Notes under the pieces: model-generated | Seen by the model: the letters and a program-made list of their open reading frames with translations, nothing else | Database searches by the model: none | What the model was told of the DNA's origin: nothing | Shown here: one piece after another, positions 1 through 7,402 of the stretch | Numbering within the stretch: the stretch's first letter is position 1 | Layout of the letters: the number at the start of each line of letters is the position of its first letter | Made by a program: the position numbers and the translations under genes | Source: a bacterium | GTDB lineage: Bacteria; JAMCPX01 | Length of the DNA: 31,804 nt | Assembly (NCBI GenBank): GCA_021787655.1 | Contig: JAJYLM010000005.1 | Span: 1-31,804, forward strand | Reading direction: 5' to 3'

Positions 1-14
1 ACAAATAACTTTGT

Positions 15-45
15 TATATAAATTATGTTCTCCAGTCCTTGTCAA
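15..45 (-). promoter_or_regulatory. Candidate sigma70 promoter firing out of the window to the left
   Basis: On the minus strand a perfect TTGACA (45..40) is followed after 17-19 nt by a run of overlapping -10-like hexamers (TTTATA, TTATAT, TATATA within 22..15). It would drive a minus-strand gene lying before base 1. It sits beyond the groEL terminator, so it would start a separate transcript. The rest of 46-186 shows no convincing gene. Confidence 0.4.
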
Positions 46-186
46 GAAAAAATGAAGCTCCGTTCATACACCTGCGTGCAGGCATCCCCTGTCAGCAGTG
101 CATGCACACGGAGATTTATCTGCACCCCGCCGGTCAGCAGGGATGATCAGGGACAACGTACCGCAGCGATCCGTCCCCGCATCGGC

Positions 187-212
187 AAAAAAAAGGCGGG
201 CTTGCGCCCGCC
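187..212 (-). terminator. Rho-independent terminator of groEL
   Basis: A perfect 7-bp GC stem (GGCGGGC 195-201 with GCCCGCC 206-212, 4-nt loop) is followed, in the minus-strand direction, by eight T residues (187-194 on the plus strand are A). This is a textbook intrinsic terminator 59 nt past the groEL stop codon. It indicates that groEL transcription ends here. Confidence 0.9.
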
Positions 213-270
213 TTTCATCATGTCTTCTGTTACGATCCGGGACAACACCTGTGCTCCCGGAGCAGTTTCA

Positions 271-1917
271 TCAATACTCCATACCGCCCATGCCGCCCAT
301 ACCGCCCATGCCGCCTGGAGGCATTGCCGGCATCTTCTCATCCTTTGGCTTCTCGGTTATCATAACCTCAGTTGTCAACAGGACCGAAGATACGGACGCC
401 GCATTCTGAAGTGCCGACCTGACCACCTTGGTCGGGTCGATGACACCTGACTGCATCAGGTCTTCGTATTTTTCCGTCAGTGCGTTAAACCCGAAGTTGC
501 CTTTTTCCGCCTTCACGTGCTCGACAATGATGGATCCTTCCTTGCCGGCGTTCGCACTGATCTGACGAATCGGTTCCTCCAGCGATTTCCTGATAATCTC
601 AACGCCGAGCTGTTCTTCCCTGACATCGAGCTTCATCTTATCGAGTGCGGGGATCGCCCTCAGAAGGGCAACGCCGCCGCCCGGAACAACGCCTTCTTCG
701 ACTGCCGCCCTCGTTGCGTGGAGTGCGTCTTCGACCCGGGCCTTCTTCTCCTTCATTTCAGCCTCTGTTGCAGCGCCGACCTTGATGACTGCCACGCCGC
801 CGACCAGTTTTGCGAGTCTCTCCTGGAGCTTTTCCTTGTCGTAGTCGGATGACGTTTCCTGAATCTGTGCACGGATCTGCTTGATCCTGCCGTCGATCTC
901 AGTCTTCTTGCCTTCGCCGTCAACGATGGTCGTATACTCTTTGTCCACGACGATCCTCTTTGCCTTGCCGAGGTCCTTGAGCGTGATGCTCTCGAGTTTG
1001 ATGCCCATTTCTTCGGCTATCATTCTGCCGCCGGTCAGGATAGCGATATCCTCAAGCATCGCTTTTCTGCGGTCGCCGAATCCCGGTGCTTTTACTGCAC
1101 AGCAGTTCAGCGTGCCTCTCAGCTTGTTGACGACCAGGGTTGCAAGGGCCTCGCCCTCGACATCCTCTGCAATGATAAGCAGGGGCCTGCCCGATTTTGC
1201 GATCTGTTCGAGCAGCGGGAGCAGTTCTTTCATGTTGGAAAGCTTCTTCTCGTGGGTCAGAATGTATGCATCCTCGATGACTGACTCCATACGCTCCGCA
1301 TCGGTCACAAAGTACGGCGAAAGGTATCCGCGGTCAAACTGCATGCCTTCCACGACATCGAGTGTCGTCTCCATGCCCTTTGCCTCTTCCACGGTTATGA
1401 CCCCTTCTTTTCCGACCTTGTCCATGGCCTGGGCAATAATCTTGCCGATGGTCTCGTCATTGTTCGCCGAAATGGTGCCGACCTGCGCAATTTCTTTCTG
1501 ATCGCGGGTCTGCTTGCTAACCTTCTTCAGCTCTTCAACAACGACCTCGACAGCCTTATCTATGCCTCGCTTGATTAAAATAGGGTTGTTGCCTGCTGAT
1601 ACCAGTTTTACACCCTCACGGAATATTGCCTGCGCAAGAACGGTAGCCGTGGTGGTACCGTCTCCGGCAACGTCCGAAGTCTTGCTTGCCACCTCTTTGA
1701 CCATCTGGGCTCCCATGTTCTTGAACTTATCGCCGACCTCGATCTCCTTTGCAACCGTGACACCGTCTTTCGTCACCGTCGGAGCACCGAAGGTCTTTTC
1801 GATAAGGACATTTCTCCCCCGCGGTCCAAGGGTTGTCTTCACTGCATCGGCGAGTATGTTCACGCCTTCCAGCAGCAAAGCCCGCGCGCCTTCACCATAT
1901 TTTAGTTCCTTTGCCAT
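271..1917 (-). CDS. groEL: Chaperonin GroEL (Hsp60, 60 kDa)
   Basis: ATP-dependent tetradecameric chaperonin that encloses and refolds cytosolic proteins together with GroES. The 548-residue length is exactly that of the family. Diagnostic stretches are present: N-terminal MAKELKYGEGAR, TLGPRGRNV and TKDGVTVAKEI, the nucleotide site AGDGTTTATVLA near residue 86, the VEEGVVPGGGVALLR block near 405-420, and the flexible C-terminal Gly-Gly-Met repeat ending MEY. The ATG is preceded by a strong AAGGAGG (1930..1924). groES is normally directly upstream in an operon, but here the upstream gene is a TonB-like protein and groES is not in the window. No CIRCE element (TTAGCACTC-N9-GAGTGCTAA) is visible upstream. 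Transcription probably starts from its own promoter and ends at the terminator at 187-212. Identity is essentially certain. Confidence 0.99.
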   Translation of the reverse strand: MAKELKYGEGARALLLEGVNILADAVKTTLGPRGRNVLIEKTFGAPTVTKDGVTVAKEIEVGDKFKNMGAQMVKEVASKTSDVAGDGTTTATVLAQAIFREGVKLVSAGNNPILIKRGIDKAVEVVVEELKKVSKQTRDQKEIAQVGTISANNDETIGKIIAQAMDKVGKEGVITVEEAKGMETTLDVVEGMQFDRGYLSPYFVTDAERMESVIEDAYILTHEKKLSNMKELLPLLEQIAKSGRPLLIIAEDVEGEALATLVVNKLRGTLNCCAVKAPGFGDRRKAMLEDIAILTGGRMIAEEMGIKLESITLKDLGKAKRIVVDKEYTTIVDGEGKKTEIDGRIKQIRAQIQETSSDYDKEKLQERLAKLVGGVAVIKVGAATEAEMKEKKARVEDALHATRAAVEEGVVPGGGVALLRAIPALDKMKLDVREEQLGVEIIRKSLEEPIRQISANAGKEGSIIVEHVKAEKGNFGFNALTEKYEDLMQSGVIDPTKVVRSALQNAASVSSVLLTTEVMITEKPKDEKMPAMPPGGMGGMGGMGGMEY

Positions 1918-1968
1918 TTGTTGCCTCCTTTTTTAATATTATTATTGCTTCTCTGCGTAATTCATGAC

Positions 1969-2000
1969 GATAAACTATCGGCACCAAGAATAAGTTTACC
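1969..2000 (-). promoter_or_regulatory. Stem-loop in the groEL 5' leader
   Basis: Arms 2000..1993 (GGTAAACT) and 1976..1969 (AGTTTATC) pair over 8 positions with one G-U, leaving a 16-nt loop. If transcription starts near 2006 from the predicted promoter, this stem begins within about 6 nt of the mRNA 5' end. It lies about 50 nt upstream of the start codon and clear of the ribosome binding site. It could protect the mRNA 5' end or be regulatory. It is not CIRCE, and the function is inferred only. Confidence 0.35.
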
Positions 2001-2012
2001 GCATTATGTTAA

Positions 2013-2040
2013 AATATAATAAATACTTTTCTGATATCAA
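2013..2040 (-). promoter_or_regulatory. Candidate sigma70 promoter of groEL
   Basis: On the minus strand TTGATA (2040..2035) is followed after 16 nt by TATATT (2018..2013). It lies just after the stop of the upstream TonB-like gene (2054), and the predicted leader is about 88 nt. It has a vegetative-type sequence and looks nothing like a sigma32 heat-shock promoter (no CTTGAAA / CCCCAT-T). Called by eye. Confidence 0.5.
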
Positions 2041-2053
2041 GGGATACAGGCAG

Positions 2054-3109
2054 TCAGTCAAGCAAACCGACGACCAGAATGTCCCTTCCCGGGGCAAATA
2101 CAAAGTGAATAATGCCGTCCTTCCCCTCGGCACCTTTGGGCGGGTTTGCATCCCAGGTCGCACGTTTGCATGCAGCGATTGCGAGGTTGTCCCATGCCGG
2201 GGATCCGGAAGATTTCAGCAGGCGCACGGACAGCAGCTTCCCCTGCGCATTCATGTTCGCTTCGACGTAGGCGTGACCCTCCATCGTGTTCAGGTCTTCC
2301 TGCGTCACATCGCTGTTGCGCACATCGAAAATAAAGCGGTCGAATATCCTGTATGCAACACGCCGGACAAAACCGGCGTACACGAAACTCTTGGTGTTCA
2401 GGAGGGTCACGTCGCCCTCTTTAAGCCCCGGAAGATAATTATTGTCCCCGATGCCGGGAATTGCGCGCATCCGTGAATAGGACGGCAGCATTGAGTTGAG
2501 GGCGAGCTTTTCGTTGTTTCCCCCCTGGCTGCCTGCCGCCTGCTGGTTTTGCGACTGTCCTGCAGCTTGTGTGTTCTGCTGAGACAGGGAAAGCCCCCGA
2601 TGCCCTGGCTCCATGACCTGCTGCTGTGCCGCGTGCTGGGCACTCTTCCCGCTGTTCTTGTCCTGCTGCGCCTGCCCGGTACCGGCAGGCGGTACCTTGG
2701 GGGTTACGCTGACGTTGAGCGATTTCTGCTGGTCCGTACCATACCCGCCGCCTTTATGCCTGCTGACCATCTCCTCGGGTACACTCTGGGACCAGTTGGA
2801 AAGATAGGCTGTTTTCTTCGGTTCCTGCTGAACGACGGGCTTCGGGATATCCACGATCTGGTTCTTGATCACGGGCTGCTGCCGGTTCTGTTGTTCGGCA
2901 GCCTTGTTCCGGTGTTCCACAGCCGGCTTGCTCGTGCCTTCATGAAGCGATTCAGGCGGTACCGTGCTGAGCTGGATATAGTTGTTTTCCGGGTGGTTCG
3001 CCGCAGACATACTGACACTGTTGATCCTCAGCGCATACAAGATCAATATGTGGAGAATCGCTGAAAGGGCTATGGCTATCTCGAGATTTCTTGTACCTTG
3101 TTTGTTCAT
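2054..3109 (-). CDS. TonB/TolA-like energy-transducer family protein
   Basis: The 351-residue protein has the TonB/TolA architecture. A short cytoplasmic N-terminus is followed by one membrane helix (about residues 9-28). A long low-complexity periplasmic linker rich in Gln, Ala, Pro and Lys (about 35-210) leads to a folded C-terminal domain (about 245-351). This has the TonB-C pattern: a VRRVAYRIFDRF helix, then YVEANMNAQGKLLSVRLLKSSGSPAWDNLAIAACKRA-like strand-helix features. Such proteins couple inner-membrane ion-gradient energy to the outer membrane. No exbB/exbD or tolQ/tolR gene is adjacent, so the partner motor must be elsewhere. The ATG at 3109 has no Shine-Dalgarno and follows a -10 box by 8 nt (see promoter). 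Next downstream is groEL, which has its own promoter. The receptor or substrate cannot be stated. Confidence 0.75.
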   Translation of the reverse strand: MNKQGTRNLEIAIALSAILHILILYALRINSVSMSAANHPENNYIQLSTVPPESLHEGTSKPAVEHRNKAAEQQNRQQPVIKNQIVDIPKPVVQQEPKKTAYLSNWSQSVPEEMVSRHKGGGYGTDQQKSLNVSVTPKVPPAGTGQAQQDKNSGKSAQHAAQQQVMEPGHRGLSLSQQNTQAAGQSQNQQAAGSQGGNNEKLALNSMLPSYSRMRAIPGIGDNNYLPGLKEGDVTLLNTKSFVYAGFVRRVAYRIFDRFIFDVRNSDVTQEDLNTMEGHAYVEANMNAQGKLLSVRLLKSSGSPAWDNLAIAACKRATWDANPPKGAEGKDGIIHFVFAPGRDILVVGLLD

Positions 3110-3117
3110 CTTTTATT

Positions 3118-3145
3118 ATTGTATGCTGAAACAAAAAACTTTCAA
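3118..3145 (-). promoter_or_regulatory. Sigma70 promoter of the TonB-like gene (possibly leaderless)
   Basis: On the minus strand TTGAAA (3145..3140), a 16-nt spacer and TACAAT (3123..3118) make a good vegetative promoter. Only 8 nt separate the -10 box from the ATG at 3109, so the transcript would start about 2 nt before the start codon. The intervening sequence has no GGAGG-like element. Confidence 0.55.
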
Positions 3146-3187
3146 GTGTTCCGATCAGACAATCGGCATGGAGAAAAAAAGGGTCGT

Positions 3188-3220
3188 CCGGCATACGGTT
3201 ATCAGGCTGCATGATGCCGG
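3188..3220. repeat. Inverted repeat upstream of the crotonase gene
   Basis: Perfect 7-bp arms CCGGCAT (3188-3194) and ATGCCGG (3214-3220) are separated by 19 nt. They lie between the divergent TonB-like and crotonase genes. This could be an operator or simply a chance dyad; there is no T-run, so it is not a terminator. Confidence 0.25.
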
Positions 3221-3293
3221 GATCTTGCCCGTCCGGGTTATTTCTGCTACCGTCTTACGCTGAGCGGAACGGTACGTGGGAAAAGGAGATACG

Positions 3294-4076
3294 ATGGAAG
3301 AAAAACCAATCATGACCAGAAAAAAAGATGGAATAAAAACGATCATTATCAACAGGGAAACCAGGATGAACGCGGTGACCCCTGAAACGGTGAAAATGCT
3401 TCAGGCCATTGCCGATGAAACGAAGCAGGAAAACGACGTGCGGGTCGTGGTGATCACGGGAGCCGGAAAGGCATTTTCCACGGGTGCTGACCTTAAATGG
3501 ACACCGGAGGCAGACGAACTCCAGCACATGGAGAACAGGGTCTGGCTGTTCGAACACGCGATACAGGCCATCTATACCCTGCCCGTACCGACGATTGCGG
3601 CTGTCCACGGCCATGCCGTTGGATATGGTCTGAGTATCGCCCTTGCCTGTGACTTAAGGATAGCCTCGGATGATGCAAAGATGGGCATGCTGTTTACCAA
3701 AATAGGCCTCATGCCGGACGGAGGTGCGTCGTACTTCCTTCCGAAGATTGTCGGCATGAGCAAGGCACTCGAACTGACCTATACCGCGGATCTTGTCGAT
3801 GCTCCTGAAGCGCTCAGGATAGGACTGGTCAACAGGGTCGTACCGGCCGGTTCTCTTGAACACGAGGTTGAACTGCTTGCAAAAAAACTCGCGCAGGGCC
3901 CGCCCGTTGCGTACCGGTTTGCCAAACAGGCACTGCTCGGTGCTCACGAATTGGATCTCGGACAGATATTCGAAAAAGAGGTGCTCGGACAAACCAGGTG
4001 TCTTATGACCGCAGATTTCATGGAAGGTGTATCGGCGTTTCTGCAGAAACGCACCCCGGAATACAAGGGAGAGTAG
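3294..4076 (+). CDS. Enoyl-CoA hydratase/isomerase (crotonase) family protein, PaaG-like isomerase type
   Basis: Crotonase-fold enzyme of 260 residues acting on acyl-CoA thioesters. The oxyanion-hole segments are clear: AFSTGADLKW (60-69) and HGHAVGYGL (105-113). In the hydratase alignment the two catalytic glutamates (Glu144 and Glu164 of rat ECH) are replaced by Ser114 and Phe134. Asp142 in GLMPDGG matches the catalytic Asp of PaaG-type 1,2-epoxyphenylacetyl-CoA isomerases and related double-bond isomerases. Simple hydration is therefore unlikely and isomerisation is the better guess. I chose the ATG at 3294 because AAAAGGAG (3281-3288) sits 5 nt ahead of it; an in-frame GTG lies 18 nt upstream. 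The gene is monocistronic in appearance and convergent with the binding-protein gene downstream, so the neighbours do not reveal the substrate. Confidence 0.9.
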   Translation: MEEKPIMTRKKDGIKTIIINRETRMNAVTPETVKMLQAIADETKQENDVRVVVITGAGKAFSTGADLKWTPEADELQHMENRVWLFEHAIQAIYTLPVPTIAAVHGHAVGYGLSIALACDLRIASDDAKMGMLFTKIGLMPDGGASYFLPKIVGMSKALELTYTADLVDAPEALRIGLVNRVVPAGSLEHEVELLAKKLAQGPPVAYRFAKQALLGAHELDLGQIFEKEVLGQTRCLMTADFMEGVSAFLQKRTPEYKGE

Positions 4077-4120
4077 CATTCCGCTCGCAATGACGCGGTT
4101 TGAACACCGCACACCTGCTC

Positions 4121-5647
4121 TCAGGGCTGTTCGCGTACGATGTAGGCCTTGTTGATGCCCCGATAGCCCCCGCCCGGGAAAGGTCTGAAGCCTCGGACAC
4201 GGTCGCGCATGGCGGTTATATCTTTCATATACCACAGGCTGACATACGGAAGGTCACGGGCAATAATGCGCTGGATGCGCCTGTACACCGGCAATGAAGC
4301 ATTACTGTTCAGAATACTGCGTGCCTGTCCGAGGAGTTGATCGACCTCGGAATTCGCGTAATACCCCCTGTTCGCACCGGAGGGCGGAAATGCACGGGAA
4401 TCAAAGGCGTAATAGTAGATGTCCGGGTCCATGACATTGACCCAGCGCAGGGTATAGAGCTGGAAATTCCCGTGGCGTATGTCATTGTAAAACGTCGCCC
4501 ACTCATAGGACCTGAGGTTGACCTTGATCCCGATCTGTCCGAGTTCATAGGCAATTGCCTGGGCCACGCGTATCGACAGCGGATTGTTCGATGTTTTGAA
4601 ATCAAGGGTAAACCGGTAGCCGTGTCTTCTGGGGAATCCTGCCTCGTCCAGCAGCTGCTCTGCCTCTGCCGGATTATAACCGTACTGCTGCACGTTTCCG
4701 TCATACGCCTTGTTCCAGGGCGGAAGTATGCCCGTTGCAGGTTCTGCCTCGTTGAACAGGACAGAGCTGATGATCGCCTGACGATCGATTGCATGGGCAA
4801 TCGCCCGCCGGACTGCAGGGATGCGAAGGAGCGGGTCGCGCATATTGAACCCGAGGTACTCATAGGAATTCCCCTGTCCTGTGATGACACGGACATGCTT
4901 GTCGTGCCGGAGCGTGCCCACCGCATCAGGAGGTACGGCATTTACCAGCAGGTCAATACTGCCCTTTTCGAGTTCGAGAACACGCGTCAGATCGTTGGGA
5001 ACAACTCTGAATAAAAGCCGCTGAATCCGCGGCGGTCCGCCCCAGTACCCGGCGAATGCACGCAGCTCAACAGCGTGTGCCACATCATACCGGTAAATCC
5101 TGTACGGACCGGTTCCGATCAGCTTTTCCGGAGGAAGGTTTTTCTCCGCAGCAAGCCGGTGCGGGAGGATACCGATGGTCAGCGCTGTCAGGAGCGGAGC
5201 ATAGGGCTCTTTCATGCGGATAACGAGGCCGTCGGGGCCCTGGAGAACGATGTTCTGAATGTGCGACAGCGCTTCCTTGTACGGTGAATAAGACGGCGAG
5301 TCCAGAATCCTGTTTATGGTTGCTGCAACATCGCCGGAGGTAAAAACAGTGCCGTCCTGGAACCGAATGCCCCTTCTGAGGGTAACGGCAATTTCATCAT
5401 TGCGTCTCACGGAAAAATCCGCGGCAAGCCATGGAACGAGCTCACCCTTCCTGTCGAACCGCACCAGTCCCTCGAAACAAAGGTCAGCTATCTGCATCGA
5501 GTAGGCGTCTGTCGCATACCCGGGGTCAAGGTTGGTCGGCGTACCCTCGATGCCGATGACCAGTGACGAAACACCGGGTGACTGCCGGTGGCACGAACTC
5601 GGGAATAAAGCCGTCAGCAGGATAAGGAAGATCAGCGGTTTTCTCAT
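4121..5647 (-). CDS. ABC transporter family-5 (oligopeptide/nickel-type) substrate-binding lipoprotein
   Basis: The 508-residue protein matches the SBP_bac_5 (DppA/OppA/NikA) fold. An N-terminal lipoprotein signal MRKPLIFLILLTALFPSSC gives a lipidated Cys19. Family landmarks follow: the SLVIGIEGTPTNLDPGYATD opening strand, the FEGLVRFDRKGELVPWLA block, the LRRGIRFQDGTVFTSGDV motif, GTGPYRI near 177-183 and ILPPWNKAY near 310. It would capture a peptide or similar solute at the membrane and pass it to a permease. No permease or ATPase gene flanks it, so it is an orphan binding protein. The ATG at 5647 has no Shine-Dalgarno, and an extended -10 promoter ends 8 nt before it. The gene diverges from the phasin-like gene. 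The ligand is unknown. Confidence 0.9.
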   Translation of the reverse strand: MRKPLIFLILLTALFPSSCHRQSPGVSSLVIGIEGTPTNLDPGYATDAYSMQIADLCFEGLVRFDRKGELVPWLAADFSVRRNDEIAVTLRRGIRFQDGTVFTSGDVAATINRILDSPSYSPYKEALSHIQNIVLQGPDGLVIRMKEPYAPLLTALTIGILPHRLAAEKNLPPEKLIGTGPYRIYRYDVAHAVELRAFAGYWGGPPRIQRLLFRVVPNDLTRVLELEKGSIDLLVNAVPPDAVGTLRHDKHVRVITGQGNSYEYLGFNMRDPLLRIPAVRRAIAHAIDRQAIISSVLFNEAEPATGILPPWNKAYDGNVQQYGYNPAEAEQLLDEAGFPRRHGYRFTLDFKTSNNPLSIRVAQAIAYELGQIGIKVNLRSYEWATFYNDIRHGNFQLYTLRWVNVMDPDIYYYAFDSRAFPPSGANRGYYANSEVDQLLGQARSILNSNASLPVYRRIQRIIARDLPYVSLWYMKDITAMRDRVRGFRPFPGGGYRGINKAYIVREQP

Positions 5648-5655
5648 GCAGGTTT

Positions 5656-5682
5656 TTTATACCAGTACCTCCACCCTGTCAA
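5656..5682 (-). promoter_or_regulatory. Candidate extended -10 promoter of the binding-protein gene (possibly leaderless)
   Basis: On the minus strand TTGACA (5682..5677) and TATAAA (5661..5656) are 15 nt apart. This is short, but a TGG immediately before the hexamer makes an extended -10. The -10 box ends 8 nt before the ATG at 5647, predicting a leader of 0-3 nt. Confidence 0.45.
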
Positions 5683-5700
5683 ACTGCAGGTTCCTGCAGT
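5683..5700. repeat. Operator-like perfect dyad between divergent promoters
   Basis: Arms ACTGCAGG (5683-5690) and CCTGCAGT (5693-5700) are perfectly complementary over 8 bp with a 2-bp centre. The dyad abuts the -35 of the minus-strand promoter and lies 13 bp upstream of the -35 of the plus-strand promoter. A shared regulator could act on both. No regulator gene is in the window. Confidence 0.4.
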
Positions 5701-5713
5701 GTAAATAAAGTCA

Positions 5714-5743
5714 TTGACATCATTTTGATCGATCTGGTTATAT
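5714..5743 (+). promoter_or_regulatory. Sigma70 promoter of the phasin-like gene
   Basis: TTGACA (5714-5719), an 18-nt spacer and TTATAT (5738-5743) give a good vegetative promoter. Transcription would start near 5750, right at the AAGGAGGTGGGG ribosome binding site of the gene starting at 5762. Confidence 0.5.
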
Positions 5744-5761
5744 GGAGAAAGGAGGTGGGGT

Positions 5762-6133
5762 ATGAAAAAAAAATCTGCCGATCTGTTTGCAGGATTTACG
5801 CTGAACGAGATCGTAGAAAAGGTGTTTTCATCAAAGAAACTTCAGCCCATACTCGACAGGACAGTCGAACAGATGATGAAGGTCAAGTCACGGCTCGACA
5901 CGGTCATGCCGATGGCGCTGGGGGCATTCAACCTGCCTTCTGCGGATGATATACGCAAACTGAACAATGAAGTGTCACGGCTCGACGTCAAGCTTGAATC
6001 ACTGTCCAAACTGCTCACCGAGAAAAAGAAGAAAAAGAAACCTGCAAAGAAAATGAAACGGCCTGTACCTCCATCCCATGCTGAACCGCACAAAGATGCG
6101 CCTTCTCCGGAGAGCTCGGAGCCGCAGGGGTAA
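5762..6133 (+). CDS. Small helical phasin-like protein, function unknown
   Basis: A 123-residue protein with a strong ribosome binding site (AAGGAGGT, 5749-5756) and its own promoter and terminator, so it is a real and probably well-expressed gene. Residues 1-95 are predicted amphipathic helix (LNEIVEKVFSSKKLQPILDR, then a linker and SADDIRKLNNEVSRLDVKLESLSKLL with heptad-like spacing). A Lys-rich patch (about 88-101) and a Pro/Ser-rich acidic tail follow. Helix plus a basic Lys/Pro tail recalls phasins and PhaF-like granule-associated proteins, which can also touch DNA through the basic tail. No PHA synthase is nearby, so this is only a structural resemblance. A coiled-coil scaffold protein is the alternative. 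Confidence 0.65.
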   Translation: MKKKSADLFAGFTLNEIVEKVFSSKKLQPILDRTVEQMMKVKSRLDTVMPMALGAFNLPSADDIRKLNNEVSRLDVKLESLSKLLTEKKKKKKPAKKMKRPVPPSHAEPHKDAPSPESSEPQG

Positions 6134-6160
6134 TCCGTTCGCTCAACGGATGTTCCTTTT
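6133..6160 (+). terminator. Intrinsic terminator after the phasin-like gene
   Basis: A 7-bp perfect stem (ATCCGTT 6133-6139, AACGGAT 6145-6151, 5-nt loop) begins at the last base of the TAA stop and is followed by GTTCCTTTT. The T-tract is interrupted but adequate. Confidence 0.6.
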
Positions 6161-6229
6161 CCGACATATCTTTACGAAATCCGGCCGCAGCCTTCTTTCC
6201 CGGTGCGGAGATCCCCGCACAGTGAGGTA

Positions 6230-6253
6230 CGTCGGTTCGCCCGCTAACCGACG
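6230..6253 (-). other. Stem-loop overlapping the patatin stop codon
   Basis: Perfect 8-bp arms CGTCGGTT (6230-6237) and AACCGACG (6246-6253) enclose the TAG of the patatin gene in an 8-nt loop. There is no T-run on the minus strand, so it is either a rho-dependent 3'-end stabiliser or a chance structure. A second hairpin, GTGCGG/CCGCAC, lies at 6203-6220. Confidence 0.4.
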
Positions 6254-7302
6254 AGCTTCAGAAAGGAATTCTTGACGTTTTTGATCTGTTTCTTGATCTT
6301 ATCGGAGGCTGACACCGACATTTCTTTCTTCAACTTTATTTCGCCGAGCAGCTGTTTCAACTGCGGGATCTTCTTCCACGTCGCAATAGCGCCCGCTGCA
6401 ATGAACTCGGTCCTTTTGTTCCTGGACAGATATCCGGGGTTGCTCGAATAAAAATCACCGATGGAAGGTACAATCTTGACGTCCGCATCGGATCCCCATT
6501 TTTGTTCATTGAAATTCTTTCCGAACAGCGCCATCGTTCTGACCAACGTTCTGAGAGGTCGTGCCTCTTTCGCCGTTATCCCCCTGGTTGCATATTCAAG
6601 CCCTGTCCCGCCGGCAATGATGAACGGCTTGATAACACTGCTCGACGTCAGAAGTTTCAGCATGTGGGAAAATGACAACCCGGAACCGTACAGGAATTCG
6701 TTATAGATATTGACCAGGGACACGATGATGACGTCCGCTCCCTTTCCCCTCAGCCATTCCACCGGCACATCGTTGCCGAACGAACCGTCCACCAGCAGCA
6801 TATTCCCGGCCTTTGCCGGTTTCCAGACGCCGGGTACGGCACACGAGGCATAGATGGCATCCCGCAGGTACCCTTCGTTGATATAGATGGTTTTTCCTGA
6901 CACGATATCGAGGGCAGTGACTTCGAAGGGTATCTTCACATCATCAAATGTTGCATTCCCGAGCATCTCCTTGAGCCATCCCTTGAAATATCCGGAATCG
7001 AACAGCTCATCGTTCTTGTTTTTCTTGATCTTAAAAATTGAGTTGCTCTTCAGCGTTTTTTCGAAGGCTGACCAGCTTGAATGGTATCCGTACAGGGCGT
7101 ATAAACCGGCGACAATCGATCCTGCACTGCTGCCGGTTATGAAATCAATGGGAATGAATTCGTTGTAGAGAACGCGGAGCACGCCGACGTGGGCAAGTCC
7201 CCGAATCGCACCACCGCTGAGGCACACTCCGATTTTTAACGGAGTTCTGGGTTTTTTATCATACTCGTTCATGAGTTTCTCTAACGGCTTTTTATTTTTC
7301 AT
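6244..7302 (-). CDS. Patatin-like phospholipase (RssA/YlbK-type)
   Basis: Serine acyl-hydrolase of the bacterial patatin family, expected to release fatty acids from membrane lipids. All landmarks are visible (numbered from the ATG at 7302, 352 aa): the oxyanion loop GGAIRG (30-35), the nucleophile elbow GSSAG with Ser59, and the catalytic-dyad Asp172 in DGSFGNDVP. A basic, Lys-rich C-terminal tail (about 310-352) may bind membrane. No signal peptide is seen, so it is probably cytoplasmic or membrane-peripheral. The start is uncertain: the frame is open to a TTG at 7374, and ATGs at 7326 and 7314 are also possible. None has a strong Shine-Dalgarno; 7302 gives the usual short N-terminus. It is the last gene of the minus-strand run and lies about 100 bp (or 28 bp if the long form is used) after the M23 peptidase gene. 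Confidence 0.9.
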   Translation of the reverse strand: MKNKKPLEKLMNEYDKKPRTPLKIGVCLSGGAIRGLAHVGVLRVLYNEFIPIDFITGSSAGSIVAGLYALYGYHSSWSAFEKTLKSNSIFKIKKNKNDELFDSGYFKGWLKEMLGNATFDDVKIPFEVTALDIVSGKTIYINEGYLRDAIYASCAVPGVWKPAKAGNMLLVDGSFGNDVPVEWLRGKGADVIIVSLVNIYNEFLYGSGLSFSHMLKLLTSSSVIKPFIIAGGTGLEYATRGITAKEARPLRTLVRTMALFGKNFNEQKWGSDADVKIVPSIGDFYSSNPGYLSRNKRTEFIAAGAIATWKKIPQLKQLLGEIKLKKEMSVSASDKIKKQIKNVKNSFLKLVG

Positions 7303-7402
7303 TCCTGCCCCCATTGTCACGAGCATACAATGAACATGCGGGACAATGCAACTGTTTTTTGATTGTTCAATCAAAAAATGTCCGCAGGAGAAAGCGGGGT
7401 TC

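Noticed and set aside
272..320. Short tandem repeat of CCGCCCAT-like units
   Set aside because: This is the Gly-Gly-Met repeat at the GroEL C-terminus, a normal feature of the protein, not a non-coding repeat or CRISPR.
4092..4107. Hairpin GCGGT/ACCGC between the convergent crotonase and binding-protein genes
   Set aside because: Only 5 bp and no T-run on either strand; not convincing as a bidirectional terminator.
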